64,000 bases of DNA, taken from positions 4,832,501 through 4,896,500 of the forward strand of contig JAQISU010001239.1 in the NCBI GenBank assembly GCA_029339505.1. Reading direction: 5' to 3'. Origin of the DNA: Unio delphinus (taxonomy: Eukaryota > Mollusca > Bivalvia > Unionida > Unionidae). Each line of letters starts with the position of its first letter. Within the stretch, counting starts at the first letter, position 1. The position numbers and the translations under genes were made by a program. Under the pieces are notes generated by a model. It saw nothing but the letters and a program-made list of their open reading frames with translations. It had not been told where the DNA came from and ran no database searches. Of this stretch, positions 19,256 through 32,091 are shown piece after piece.

Positions 19256-19683
19256 GATGGTTCTTATTGATAATTTATCCTAAACAAAACTTCAAAAACA
19301 AAGAGTTGGTCAAATATCATATGACTCCGCTCTGTAGAATCTAAACGATTAGTAATTTGAAAGCAATAACAATATGTTGCAGTGCAGAATAACCTTGCTG
19401 TGATGCTATATGCCATGTAAATAAACCATAATTTCTGGTATGAACACTTTATGTGGTTGTTTTCAACCATGATTAACATCGATTTACTACCTTGATCTAT
19501 AAAAGTGAGGACGTTTTATTCCTTAAGCAATCGATGAAGTCATTACCTGCATCCACAATGGAAATTTTGATTATATTACTTTACCAGCGTCATAAGAATA
19601 ATGCTGATAATCATGTATCGATTTATTTTTAATAACCAGTGCATCCATATCTAATGCTGGGTGGGATACACGTCTGACCATTT
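19256..19683 (-). pseudogene. Capsid protein N-terminal and central remnant
   Basis: From 19683 the capsid start is recognisable (SHPALDMDALV), followed by a large internal deletion that jumps to the region of the second half, then the ERSHMIFDQL block near 19300. Stops and frame changes are frequent. Confidence 0.65.
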
Positions 19684-19699
19684 TTTATAATTTCCATGA

Positions 19700-20990
19700 T
19701 CTAAATCATGGTCGTTTTGACGTTGTCAAGAGAACACGAAAGCCACTTCCTGCTATTAGACTTGTATTTATATTTCTTTTCTGCTTCTGAACGCAGTGCG
19801 TCTACAGGCAAGGCTGCTAGTTTCGGATTTGCGGCTTGATTTATTACCTTACTAACATTTGCAGGCATCACTTCAGTGCTTGGTAATTGTACTGGCTGTG
19901 GTTTTCGTCGTATTAATCGTCCTACTCTATCTTTGATAGCCGTAAACGCTTTACCCGGCAATATTACTAAGTAGTCACTATGATAACCATCAACAGTTTC
20001 ATCGATAAGAGATTGATAAACGCTAATGTCCGTTATGACACCTGTAAATAATCGTTGACACATATGAGCGGCTTTATTAATTATATCTGGAGAATTATTA
20101 TCAGCTTGTTTTCCTACAATCAGAATTTCTTATCGTTGTACGTCATCGACAATATTGTTAGGACAGGCAATAAGACCACTTCCACAGTGCACGGACTACC
20201 ACTTCCAGTAGGGCCAGGAAGATCATAATATTATTCGTTTGTTTCGTCTTTTGCTTTAAGTTCATCTACTTTTGCAGAAAACTTTAAAACTTCTGGATCA
20301 TGCTTACAAATACTAACCGTTTTTTGACTAATTGTAAACATCATCTTGCTATAATTATCTCTGTACAGTCTTTGCTGTTCTGATAACACATTAGAATAAT
20401 AATTAATATAATCGGCAGTATATTTAGCTCATTGACCATTATCCAAATCTTTAATTTTATCATGGAAAATTCCATTGTCTTGTGTTTTCTCACATCGATA
20501 AATCCTAAATAAAAATAAATTTGTTGTGTCGATTCGACTTGTTACTTTTAATTTTTATTAAAAAAAAATCAGCCGCCCAGTGTTGTATAGTGGAAATATA
20601 TTTTCCATATATTGGTTCGACATTTTTTTCCCTATTTTTAGTCGTAACAACAAGATCTGGAAACTCATTTGGATCAGTTTTAGAGATTGCTTGAAAAGCA
20701 TCTTCAGTAAATTTATTACGTAATTCTTTTGATTATTTCTTCATCAATTTGTTCTCTTAGTCGCAGGTTTTGCAGGTTGAGGCATTAGCCCAGGAAGATC
20801 TTGTAAAAGACTTGATGTTTCCTCAGTTGTTTCCAGCTATATTTTTCAAGTTGAAATAGAAGAGGTTTTGTTATTTCAGTAACAGGTTTGAATACTTGTT
20901 GAAAAGTTTCTGTCAAATCCACCGGAGATTCCTGATGTTCTTGTAATTTTCGCCTGACAGAATCACGGACTGGCATGAATTTAAGTGCTT
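19700..20990 (-). pseudogene. Coiled-coil and pVI-like gene remnants
   Basis: At 20976 the frame reads MPVRDSVRRKLQEHQ and FQQVFKPVTEIT, matching the coiled-coil gene N-terminus at 2027. Its C-terminal domain (CQRLFTGVITDISVYQSLID) lies near 20063, fused after a deletion to the pVI-like C-terminus (GKAFTAIKDRVGRLIRRKPQ ... MPANVSKVIN) ending about 19740. The segment between carries multiple stops. Confidence 0.65.
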
Positions 20991-21026
20991 CTAGTCTAGC
21001 TTCTAGATATTTATGATCTAATTTAC

Positions 21027-21290
21027 AGCAGCAGAGAGATCATTACCTCGACAAGACGTCAACGGGTAAACACTCATGTACATATGTCTTAGAAAAATAC
21101 CAAGACAACAGCACAGTATCAAAATTAATTAACCCCTGAAGAGACTGTTTTAGAGAGACTTTCGAGGAGACTCTCGATTAATTAGATTCTTTAGTTTGGT
21201 GTTATTGACGTTATCTTTTCGTTTATGTACGAAGCCTTAGTTTAACAATGGGACCTTATAAAAAGTTGGTCTGTTCGTCCCTCTGCTGCT
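21027..21290. repeat. Terminal repeat of provirus D
   Basis: It starts AGCAGCAGAGAGATC and ends CGTCCCTCTGCTGCT, the same bracket as at 8969-9232 and of the same length (264 bp). The interior is diverged but keeps the AATTAATT, GTACGAAGCCTTA and GTTGGTCTGTTC blocks of the family. Confidence 0.75.
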
Positions 21291-23750
21291 AGGTGCGAAT
21301 TTATATCACGAGGAAGAAGTTGAAAAAGCTTTAAGGAAAATGGATGATGCTATGACGACAGCTGAGACATATTCTGTGGTTGCACTGGCCGAACTGCATG
21401 GCGGTTTACTCGACCGAGTCCCGCAGCATCATGATCCAGACAGATTGTCTCCTCGCTGTCACCTAATCGCTGTCACTGCCTTCCCTTTGTCGGTCTAGGT
21501 TATTATATCCATGTATACTTTAGAAGAGATGATTCGTTGTTTACCTTCGGAGCTGCGAGAACACATTTTAAGAAACTTTGTGCAGATTCAAATGCCATAC
21601 AAGCCCAATCACGTCCTCATTTATTCATTTATTTATTACTATAAAAAAATTCTAAATTGTTTTTTTGAACCCACAAGCTGGATTTTCTTGTGCAGTGCGG
21701 GAGTTGCACACGGCGAGTAGTAAGTATAGGAAAGTAGAATATTCTTATAAACTGTGTGTATGTTTGTGTTTCTTGTTTGTGTATTGAGTTGGCCTTAATG
21801 GGGCTTTTTTCCAACTCTTCAAACATTATTAATACTAAAAATGAAAGAAACATTAATACAAATTAACAGTTTATAAACAATTCTGTTTCATTAGCTGCGA
21901 AGTAAGCAAGCGCATGCGCCGGATTCGCAGCTTCTGATGGGTCTGAAAGTCCGCAAACCGAGGGGGATCTAAATTGAATTTTAATATTCTTCAGCCACTG
22001 TGTTAACGCCATGATAGTCTGAAAGTACCGATGGTGCAACTTGATGGATAGTAGTTTAAGTAAGAGATTATTCATATGCACTTTGGTTACTGATTGGTCT
22101 GGTTTTGATGGGTACGTCGGCTTTCTTTGATGTTGAACACTCAAACGAAAACGTGGCGAAACTTATTAATCGTTTTAGATAGAGGTGTTGTTTTAGTGTT
22201 GTTTGCTGCGTCGGTTTTGTCTGATGGTATTCACTTGGTCAAAAGTACTGTGTAAATATCGAACTTGCCAGGCCTGATTTGTACTCGTACAGGTGTTGTT
22301 TTAAACATTAATGTGAGCGCCTTTTGCGTCGGCATAGTTTTATTCTGTTGTGGTCTTTATTTTGGGAATTTCGAGGTTAGACCATGCAATTAAACATTTG
22401 CTAATGTCTAAACTCTGAGAACATTCGAGTCCAACGAAATAAATGATAATACATTAGTTGCAGAGTAATGCACTATATGTCATCAGTTAAGATAAAGTAC
22501 AAGTGTTTTGGCATGTGTTATAAGTCAGTTGCAAAAAAGAGCTACGGCGTTTTCCTTTGACATTACGCACATGCCATCTGTTATATTAGGAACGTTGTTT
22601 TTTAAAAGTATAGAATTGACCCTAATACCATAGTCAAAACTACGAAGCAAAGTTCAAAATAAAAAAGAGCGAAAGAAAGATGAAAGTGGCAATGAGTTTT
22701 CATCAATATAATTTTCTTCTATGTACATGTATGAATTTTACAACGACCATTTCATCATCATAGAAAGAGACACTGCAAGCTCTAACGCGCGCGTACTCAT
22801 ACGTGTGGTCATACCAGCTAAATCTGATTTGAGCCAAGTGTTTCTGCATCTTTTGGAAAAACGGTAACTCGTCTCTACGGAGACTTTTACTTCATTGTTC
22901 TCACCATCTTCTGCCCCTGCTTGTACTGCGGACTAAAAGATCACACTCCACGTTAAAAGTGCAAGATAAAGCATGAATGCTTCAAAGTTGCCTGGGTGTG
23001 CCCAATATAAAAGAACTAATACTATTTAGTTCTCTGACAGAATTTCGTCGTCTTTTAGGACAGAATGATTCCTCTAGATCTGCATTCTTTCGTTTTTGCA
23101 TATTTCACCAATGGATGTTTTTCCTCACGTCCGCTCTTTTAGTATAGTCGAGTCGACAAAGAATAAAATGCGTTAAATAACAAAGTGATGATTTCCTGAA
23201 GGTAATATTAATGCAGACGAAGTGAAGTATTTTCTGAATTTAAATTTGGTAACCATAAGTAAGATTTACTACGAAATGGCGAAAAAGCTATTAAAATATG
23301 ATGAACGAATAAACAATAACAACGAACTGAAGGAAAGAGAGTGAGAGAAAAGAATAAACAAACCTGTCAACATCGGGTGTTTTTCAATGACAACATCACT
23401 TGCATAAAAAACATCAACCGAAAAGCTACAACAACATTCACAGGCACATCCTTTCATTTCATAAGTGGAAATTTGGGAACGCAAGGCTAACCAGCATCAC
23501 CTTTTCCTCTTTATGTTCATCGTCGTTGGCGTGGAGACATATTGGGTAGTAGATATATCGTCCAGAGATTCCGATCAGGAAAGTGCTCTAACTAAGAGAG
23601 AGTGGCTAATAACCAAAAGTGCTTTTGAAGCCTACCCTGATGTCGTAAAAATATACTACTCTATTATTGCCACTTATTGGGCATTTCAATATTTGGTATT
23701 TGTATTTTGTTGATGGTTCAATCTTCCTATAAACCAACTTACACCCTTTA
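21291..23750. other. Host DNA; possible exon fragment at 21292-21498
   Basis: Immediately after the provirus D terminal repeat a frame of 68 codons is open (GANLYHEEEVEKALRK ... LAELHGGLLDRVP ... stop at 21496). Its composition is protein-like and it could be the other side of the interrupted CARD gene, but no domain is recognised. A second short frame (21511-21720, LPSELREHILR) is equally uncertain. Nothing else supported up to 23750. Confidence 0.3.
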
Positions 23751-23780
23751 TTCAGAGGAAAATATAATCCATCTTTTGCG

Positions 23781-23900
23781 AAGGGTTGAGGGTAACGATT
23801 GCTGCCAATATTGCGCACTTCACGTCAACTAAAATATTCTGGTTGCAATACATTATTGGATCCATTTTATATTAGTATTGATATCTCGTTGCTTATGACA
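23781..23900 (-). repeat. Dispersed repeat, inverted relative to 33750-33875
   Basis: Shares, in reverse complement, GGATCCAATAAT, GCAACCAGAATATT and CAATCGTTACCCTCA with 33750-33875. Degenerate related strings (ATAAAAGGGT, AGAGGG-GATG) continue to about 24320, suggesting a tandemly repeated, diverged element. Confidence 0.6.
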
Positions 23901-24329
23901 CCTCAGACTGCCAAAACTTAGCATCGAAATGGCAACCCTATTTCACAAGAGGGTGATTGTGACGATATTGTACATTTCGACTGCATTATGTACACAGTAT
24001 CAATTACAATCAATTCCTTGATACTTTTTAACGTCAATGTAAGACGATAGATGACAGCCTTCAGTTGCCAATGATTTAAGACCAATATATCATCTTTGTA
24101 TATAAAAGGGTCGCGGGTGGTGACAATATTGTGTCAAAATAAGTGTCTCTGGGACTACATCATCGGAAAGTTCGATTTGTAATCGATTCCATGATCAAGT
24201 GTACATTGTTATTGATGTATATTGTTCATGACAACCCATATGTTGAGAAACATTAAGACCAAAACGTCATCTTCTATGAGAGGGATGCTGATGCTTTGGC
24301 TAATATTGTCATTTTTCTGACTATCAACT

Positions 24330-27300
24330 AAACAAGTCCATTTGCAATTGATTCCTTAAAGAGAGTGGCTTAGCCACCGGCCAAGCAACTATCACAACTT
24401 GGGGTTGGAGCTCAAACTACCAGCAAACAAACATTTTGAGGGGGAGGGTTCTCCAGACTTAAATTTGGGTGGAGTATTGATATAATTTCTTGCGATGAAA
24501 CTCCTTGAACAGTTTTAAATTGATATTGATATATTGTTTTACTTGCATTATTATTCATTGTATGACATTAGGCAAGTCACAGTATGTGCCTCAGCCTGAT
24601 AAATATTTGAATGTGCTTCTGTGTTTGCTTTAGATTCCCAAAAACAAAACCGACATGATATAGTTGAGAAACTTCCTCACAGTATATACATATCTATACT
24701 AGACACCTACTGTTCTGACAGCATTAATTTAATCTTCACAGATCTCATGCCCTTATCAGGGCAAAATAAACATAATGATTAGTCAGATCTAACATTGGTG
24801 TCAAAAGGAAGCGGGGGGGGGGGAAGAAATTTATTTTGAAGAAGTGGTAAAGACAATCCAGTATGAAGTAGTTTATTTCTGTGAAAAGAATTCAGGCTTC
24901 ATTGACATGCTTCTATTGTTTACATCCGTTCAAGGGTCATTTTTGTATCCCCATAACTGAAAGACAATGGTAATATTTTTCATATTAAGTGCAGAACATC
25001 AATTGTTAACGCTTTCATCACTGATTTAGATTATTTTCATATGTGCAATAATTGGTTAATAAAAATTCAAAACTTTAACATTAAACCAATATGTTTGTCA
25101 GTCTCAGTAAAATATGGAGAGATTAATAATTAAGAAAGTTGACAAGTTGTGAAAAATATTTCTTTCCATCATTACTAAAGCATCACATGGAATGAAACAT
25201 TATGTTGATTTCTGTCACTGTCATCATAGTCATTCATTCAGAAACATGTCCTAAGCGTTTTCTTACTTTAACACAATTTGTCTTTACGTTTAAATATCAT
25301 CTGAGAGTCCAGTCAGAATGGTCCTGATAGTCCAAGTTTCCTTCTTGGTTTCCGTTCTTTGTATCTTAGTGCAATAGTTTCAGTCGGTTTTGTCAGGTAC
25401 TCGAGTACCTTAAGCCCTACTTATCCAACAAGGTTGGACGGCACCTTATTGTATGGTTGCTGTCGACCTTGAGGTGGGGATAGCTGTCTAGTTTAACCTG
25501 TCTCTCCCACCGTCGGAACCGTCCCCTGGTGTCTGACTCTACGCCAATTGAGCGATGACGTATAACCGGTTATAACCGTGTTGTTTCGACGCTGTGAAAC
25601 GAAGCTTGAGTGTCCTCCCAGGGTGCAAGCCTGGGCAGGGTGATATGGAGAATTATATGTTGCCCGTGCAGCTGATTCCGCCTCTCCACGCAGCTGATGG
25701 ATTTAAGGGAATTGCCAAGCCGATACTTCTTGGCACCAGTTGCGTCGCTGATGTTGCCGATATGATACTGAAAACAATGCCAAGTCGCCTTAGGGACTCT
25801 GACTCAGGATTTTATGTTAGGTTACTCTCTTAGACGTTTACATGAGAGAGTATTGTCGCAAGGCAACGAAGATTTGAAGTCAGAGTTTACCTTCTCTAGA
25901 TCATCTAAGGTTAATGAGCCCCATCTGCATGAAAGCGTCTAGTTTTGAGGCGCTAGAAACTCGTTTGTCATCCCTACTACAGTCCATTTAAACAGGTCCC
26001 GCCACGCTTAGTTAAGCCTCTCGTAAAGGCCTGGAGCTGGATTTGGTTGTCAGATGAAATCCATTGGTTTTTTCCAAGGGAAGTGGGTGCTTATCTTCCG
26101 CATCCACCTCGGCGATTACAACCCTTGGAACCCATGCCATACTATTCTGAATAACAGAGTTCGTGAAATGTTTCTCATCTTTTATACTTAATAAAATCTG
26201 AAGTTATTACATGAAATATGTATTTGGTAACATTCATATCAAGAAGTACATGTAAATATCATTTTATTTATTCATGAAGAAATTAATTACACAATATGGT
26301 AGAGTAAAATATTATTAAAGCTATTTTTGTCTTGTCTCCATGTAAGAACACCTTACCGTAATTATGATTTCATTTAGAAATCTGAAAAATAATGATACAA
26401 GGACAAGAGATTATATACCAATGAAACAGTAACAAAAATATGCAGAACTTGAAATATACATTGGACACCGAAGACAAGTTGAAGAAAATAATGGCAGGGC
26501 ATGTCATTGACTGTATATGTGCATGCATTTTATTTCTCGACATTTGTCACTGATAATAATATTGCTTTTAAGATTGCACAACGAGTTTTGTAAGTGAGTG
26601 TTATAAAGAATAGGCTTATGTTCATATGTGTATCACAGTTTTCAAGAATTGGGTGTTACGAACACGTCAGTCTGAAATCAGGCAGAGTTAGTGCCTTCAG
26701 ACTAAAACTATGGGGACAAAATCCTAACACAAACCACTCATACATTTGATAATGGTATTTAAATATTGGTGCAATATAATGATAATTATGTCTGATGTTA
26801 AATAAAGCCTCTATAATACACAATGATCGTTTCGTCAGGCATGTTAATTTCGTTCCTGGGCATGTAACATTTAGTTATTACGTGTCTGGTAGAAGGGATA
26901 GAAAAATGGAATTGTTTTTGACCTATTTTGGTACAGGTAAAGCACCAAACAACTTGGAAAAATACTTAGTTAAATCTTATGAAACTATATAACAATCACA
27001 GCTGTTAAATTGAGATAATATTACATGCAGAATAACAAGATGTAAGGATAAACATTTGAGTAAGAGGGCGGAAATATACTAAATAATTACAAGTGAATAA
27101 ATGCATCAAACAATAATTATGTTACCCATATTTCATAATGTGTGAAAAAAGTGTTATTATAAGATAACTTTACTTACTTATGGCAATAACGGTCACAGTT
27201 ACGGACTTCTTCATAATGAGAAAATTGAAACTGATGAAAATTCAGTCTTTAGTTAGCATGTCGTAAGCTAAGGCTACCGTATTACATAATTTTAAGGAAA

Positions 27301-27777
27301 GATGAACCGAAATGTAATGCCACATGCAAGTGGCTGTAAAAACGTCTGAAAATCAATCTATAAAACCCGAAGATGTATCATTTGACTTAATAATATGCCG
27401 AGTGTTGTCTTCATGTTAAAATCTTCAAGCACCAAGAAAGCGGTGGGGGGGATGGGAATAATGGTTAAGACCAAACAAATTCCGAAAATATGTCATTCAC
27501 TGTAAAAAAATGTAATGTATAAAGATCAAATATTACAAAGAACATGTTTGTTTTAATAATATTAAGCGAAATGACTGCGTGCGTATGTAGTTACAATAAA
27601 TACGGGTAAGTGTGCGGTGTGAAGTTCATCTAGACAGTTACTTTTGGTTACTAGCAAGAATGAATTAAGGTCTTCTTTTGTGTCAGTGGATACTATGCAA
27701 CTGAGGTATAGTAGTTTATAATGTCGTCCTTCTTAACGGATTGTATGCAGCAATTCATGGAAGATATTATCTGTTGA
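24330..27777. other. Host DNA; GC-richer block near 25380-26150, no gene assigned
   Basis: Mostly AT-rich sequence. The 25380-26150 block is noticeably richer in GC and includes a hairpin (CCAGGGTGCAAGCCTGGG) and a 79-codon frame (25594-25833), possibly a transposable-element or gene remnant; no family recognised. The frame at 26795-26992 is not convincing. Confidence 0.35.

Positions 27778-27820
<43 letters not shown>
27778..27820. repeat. (AAT)n tail of the LINE
   Basis: About 14 AAT units directly at the LINE 3' end (minus strand), as typical for CR1-related elements that end in a short microsatellite. Confidence 0.85.
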
Positions 27821-27822
<2 letters not shown>

Positions 27823-28245
27823 GACTTTATATAGCGCCTAATTTTTATAAGCTCTAAGCGCTTTACACCATCAGTTATGAAATGACTACACTACAGAAAA
27901 TCAAATGACAAAAACAATGAAATTGGAAAACATTAAAACATGGTGAAAACATATAAGATACAAAACATGATTAGGTCACTAAGTTTGTCCCTGCAGTCAA
28001 AAAAGGTGAGTTTTAAGAGCACTCTTGAAAGGGACCGCTGTGTCTTTGTGTCTAATTTCAATGGGCAATTCGTTCCACTTTGCCGGGCCATGGTATGCAA
28101 AAGAACGTTGTCAATATGACTTCGTTCTCACAATGGGAACAATGAGTATACGATTGTCAGAATAAGAGCGTAAGTATCTTGCTGGTGTATACACATGGGT
28201 GAGGCTGGATAGGTATGTTGCACTGGAGTCTGGCAGTGAAACATA

Positions 28246-28545
28246 TCACAGAGAACAAATTTTATGTTTGATTCTGCAGCGAATTGAAAGCCAGTGTAGG
28301 GTACAGAGCAGTGGTGAGGTGTGCTCTGATCGAGGTAAAGTAAAGATGATCCGTGCAGCTGTGTTTTGAACTTTTTGAAATTTCTGGAGGAAATATTGTG
28401 ACGAACAAAACAGAGCTGAGTTACAATAGTGCAGTCTTGAAAGTACTAATGAACACACAAGTGTTTTCGTGGCATCAGCTGAAAGATATTTACGAATGGA
28501 ACTGATGCGTCTCAGTTCAAGATATGCAGCCTTGCATATGTTCAT
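28246..28545 (-). pseudogene. LINE reverse transcriptase, C-terminal part
   Basis: 99 codons: AAYLELRRISSIRKYLSADA, LVLSRLHYCNSALF and FQKVQNTAARIIF are standard C-terminal RT/maturation blocks of CR1/jockey-like LINEs. It is separated from the RT core by the hAT insertion. Confidence 0.85.
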
Positions 28546-28580
28546 GACATGTTAGTGCAATGTGAGAGTACTGTCTAGAG

Positions 28581-31193
28581 CAGGGGTGGCCAACCTTTTA
28601 TTGCAGGCGGGCCATTATATTTTCTGATCAACATGCGGCGGGCCGCATGATTTTTTTGCCTGTTTGCAGCGTCAAAATGAAATACAAATATTTATATAAA
28701 AAGCTTAAAGCTTCATTGTTAAATTACTGACAGCATATGTAACTTCGAATAATATTGTTCTCTAACAATCTTAGATTCCCATTCACATTAGATCAGTACA
28801 AGCACAGAAAATTTATACTGTAAAGTTGTAAAGTGTGTTGTAAACAGTGTAAACTTTATAAAGTAAAAACTTATGCAAAACTTCTGTCCTCATAGTAGTC
28901 ACTGTAGTGTAGTAGTAACAGTAGTAACTGGTAACATGTGGGTATGGTTAACTTTAAAAAGCAGTGCAAAAGTAATTTACTATTTTTCCGAATAAAGCAC
29001 ATGAACTAAGACTACTAATGTTTTACCATACGTCTGACTTAATGTGAACCCTGTGCTTGTTTGTCCGCTGACATCTCATCTACGTTAGTTCAAATGCATA
29101 CACCGAAATGCGTAGGATGTCGTGCAGATGGTTGTCAGTAAGTCTTGCCCTGTGCACATATTTATTGAATTTCATGCGAGAAAATGTCTGCTCACATATG
29201 TATGTGCTGCCAAACAAACTCATCATCCTCAGCGCATTTGTTCTCAGTGCTGGATACGTGGCTGAATTCAACAGAGAGTAGAACCTGATAAAGTCTCCTT
29301 CCCAAAATGTTTGCTTCATAAAACTATCTGACTGCAACTCCACAAGCTCCATCTGAAAGTGCGCTGGCACGTCATCAGCATTTACAAGGTAAGGACTTCC
29401 AAAGAGACGAAAGGCAATGTCATAAGAACGAAAGTCTTTAAATCGTACATTGAACTCCTGCATCAGACTTGCAACCAACTCCTTATAGCGATTAAACTGA
29501 AATGAGCTGTTTCCCTCTCGAGTTACGTCTTCAAAATTTGTAAAATGATCCAGTTTGTGTTCCTGCAGATGTGCAGCAAAAATACTAAGCTTGATCTCAA
29601 AAGCCTTCACTGATTCATACAAAGTGTGTACAAGTTGTTTTGAACCTTGAAGTTTGTTATTTAGCTAATTCAGGTGCGCCATCATGTCCGACAAAAACGC
29701 CAAGTCTTGTAGCCTGCTCTCATCTTCTAACTGAGGAACTGGCGAGTCTTTCGTTTTCATAAAGCTACAAATCTCGTTGCGCAAGGCATATAACTTTTGA
29801 AGCACAATGCTACGACTTAGCCATCGCACGTCGGTGTGATATGGTAGTTCAAGAAACTCGGCATCTGTTTCTTCTATAAAAGCCTTGAACTTTCGATGAT
29901 TAAGTGAGCGGGCTCTGATAAAATTAACCGTCTTAACCACCATTGACATAACATGCTGCATCTTCAGACTTTTACTGCAGAGGACTTCCTGGTGATTTAT
30001 GCAATGGTAGATCCAAGGCTGATGACTGAAATCAGAACATTGTGTCTTAACAAGCCCTGCGAGTCCATTCTTCTCTCCACACATTGCTGGAGCACCATCA
30101 GTGGTAATCGCAGATAGCTTTTCCCATGGCAGCTTAAAACTCTCCAAAACCCTCTTTAGTTCATCAAACACGTCTCTGCCTTTAGTGGTGTCGTGCATGC
30201 TGCAGAATCCGGCAATGGCTTCTGTAATTTTAAAGTTTTCATCCTTCCCTCTGATAAATATCAACAACTGTGCTGTGTCTGATACGTCAGTGCTCTCATC
30301 AAGCAACAGAGTACCATATAAACTTTTCTGAAGCTCTCTCAAGCTGCTGATGGAGATTACTTGCTATGTCTTCAACACGACACGTAACTGTCTGTTTCGA
30401 CAAACTAATTGTGCCAAACTGCTCCTTCTTCTCCGGGCAGATGTGTTCAACAACCTCCATCATACAACTTTTTACGAACACACCATCTGTAAATGGTTTG
30501 CCTTGCTTTGCAATAACAACTGCTACTTCATAGCTTGCTCTCATAGCTGCATCCGTCTGCCGTGAAACTTTTTTAAAGATGTTTTGTTGGGCTGCAAGGT
30601 TCTTTTTGAGAGATGCCAGTTTGTCTTCCCTCATTCCTAATTCAAATTTACCAAAGTCATCGTTATGACGAGTTTCGTAATGACGCCTCAAGTTATAATC
30701 CTTCATGATGGCAACTGATTCATTACATATGAGATAGACAGGAGCGCCACGATGCTCAACAAAGAAGTAGTTCAATTCCCACCTTTCTTGAAATATTCTA
30801 TCCTCAGCATCGTCAGTTCGAGTTCGCTTCTTGTTGTTGTTCAACATTTTATAATTTCTGCTATTTAACAATTAAAATATTTAATTTCATAACTGCTTAA
30901 AAATAATGAAATAACCGAAAACAAGTGCAATGTAAACTATCAGGTAACTGCTAACAGGATGTCAAAAGTATATTTCGTACAACGTGACGTAAGCATCGAA
31001 TATCAGTACGTAAGTATGTATTATATTACACCTAGTTAGTGATACACTTGAAATTTGGACATCGCGATCAGTTTTATACGCATAAGTAACAAAATCAATA
31101 AAATTTATTTAATTTTAGAAAGAGGTCCGCGGACAGCCAATTAGCAGCGCGCGGGCCACATTCGGCTCGCGAGCCGCGGGTTGGCCACCCCTA
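28581..31193 (-). mobile_element. hAT DNA transposon inserted in the LINE
   Basis: Terminal inverted repeats are CAGGGGTGGCCAACC (28581-28595) and GGTTGGCCACCCCTA (31179-31193). The flanking 8-bp duplications GTCTAGAG (28573-28580) and TTCTAGAG (31194-31201) agree at 7 of 8 bases, as expected for hAT. It carries a broken transposase on the minus strand. Confidence 0.92.
29080..30871 (-). pseudogene. hAT transposase (GTF2IRD2/ZBED-like), broken
   Basis: It starts at 30871. The N-terminal part (to 30299) has a BED-like zinc finger region ending LRRHYETRH. A frameshift near 30300-30340 leads into the catalytic part with GTLLLDESTDVSDTAQL, including the first catalytic Asp. An in-frame stop at 29665 precedes the C-terminal hAT dimerisation block (YPALRTNALRMMSLFGSTY, CEQTFSRMKFNKYVHRARL). 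About 600 codons overall, one frameshift and one stop, so no longer autonomous. Confidence 0.9.
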
Positions 31194-31233
31194 TTCTAGA
31201 GTAACACCTAGGTTTCGCACTGACTGTGAGAAT

Positions 31234-31897
31234 TTATTGTTGGTGGTGCTGATATTTTTTTGTCTGAGGTAACGGATGTGAATGAGAAAATCTTTGTGTT
31301 GTGATCAGAATAGCCTCAGTTTTATCATCATTCATATGCAGCTTGTTACATGTCATCCATGATTTCACATCAGAAATGCACCTCTCTACTCCATGGATGG
31401 TAGAATCAACTTCAGTTGTTTGGCTAGACTTGTATATTTGGGTGTTATCAGCGTACAATTGGTGAGACACTGGGTGATAATATATGACACTTGAGAGCGG
31501 CTGAGTGTATATAATGAAGAGAACAGGTCCAATAACAGACCTGTGGAACACCACAACATACATCAACTGGGCTGGAATGTATTCCATTTGCAGATATAAT
31601 TTTTGTCATGTTGACTAAGTAGGACTTGAACCACTGTAAGGCAATATTCTGAATGCCAAATACATGCTGGAGACGGTGAAGTATTATATCTTGGTCTATT
31701 GTGTCAAATGCTGCAGATAAATCCCGGAGGGTGAGTACTGTAATATGTCCACTATCCAAATCAGAGAGAATGTCATTAAATACTTTCAGAAGAGTAGTTT
31801 CCGTACTGTGGCAAGGGCGATATGCAGACTGTCCATTGCTAACAAGACTGTTCGAATTAAAATGAGATACACGTTGGGTTAGAACAACCTTTTCCAA
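31234..31897 (-). pseudogene. LINE reverse transcriptase core
   Basis: Two overlapping frames (31897-31448 and 31587-31234) give FNDILSDLDSGHITVLTLRD, LSAAFDTIDQDIIL, IALQWFKSYL, GVPQ-like and LFIIYTQPLSSVI, then LYADNTQIY (catalytic YADD degenerated). A frameshift occurs near 31500. Confidence 0.88.
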
Positions 31898-32024
31898 GAT
31901 TTTTGTTATATGAATGGGAGATTAGAAACTGGGCGGTAGTTATTTAAATCGTTATGGTCAAGTGTTGGTTTCTTCAGAGGAGGCTTTACGATGGCAGTTT
32001 TGAAAAAATGATGGGAATTCCCCC

Positions 32025-32028
<4 letters not shown>

Positions 32029-32088
<60 letters not shown>
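32029..32088. repeat. (GA)n microsatellite inside the LINE
   Basis: About 60 bp of GA dinucleotides between the endonuclease and RT parts. Confidence 0.97.

Positions 32089-32091
<3 letters not shown>

Larger units (their letters stand above)
17715..21290 (-). mobile_element. Provirus D: decayed Polinton/adintovirus-like remnant
   Basis: Read on the minus strand from 21290 downward: terminal repeat, coiled-coil gene, pVI-like gene, capsid gene and pX-like gene, all heavily broken. It matches the structural gene order of provirus A, but the terminal repeat sits right next to the coiled-coil gene. The ATPase, integrase and polymerase half is therefore missing, and so is everything after the pX-like gene. 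A (TA)n tract and about 0.9 kb of unrelated DNA split the capsid gene. Confidence 0.8.

Noticed and set aside
21511..21720. 69-codon frame (LPSELREHILR) as an F-box or SOCS-like exon
   Set aside because: Only a short stretch looks protein-like, the rest is low-quality; no splice signals convincing enough.
25594..25833. 79-codon frame in a GC-richer block
   Set aside because: No recognisable domain or neighbouring exon; may be a repeat fragment, not annotated as a gene.
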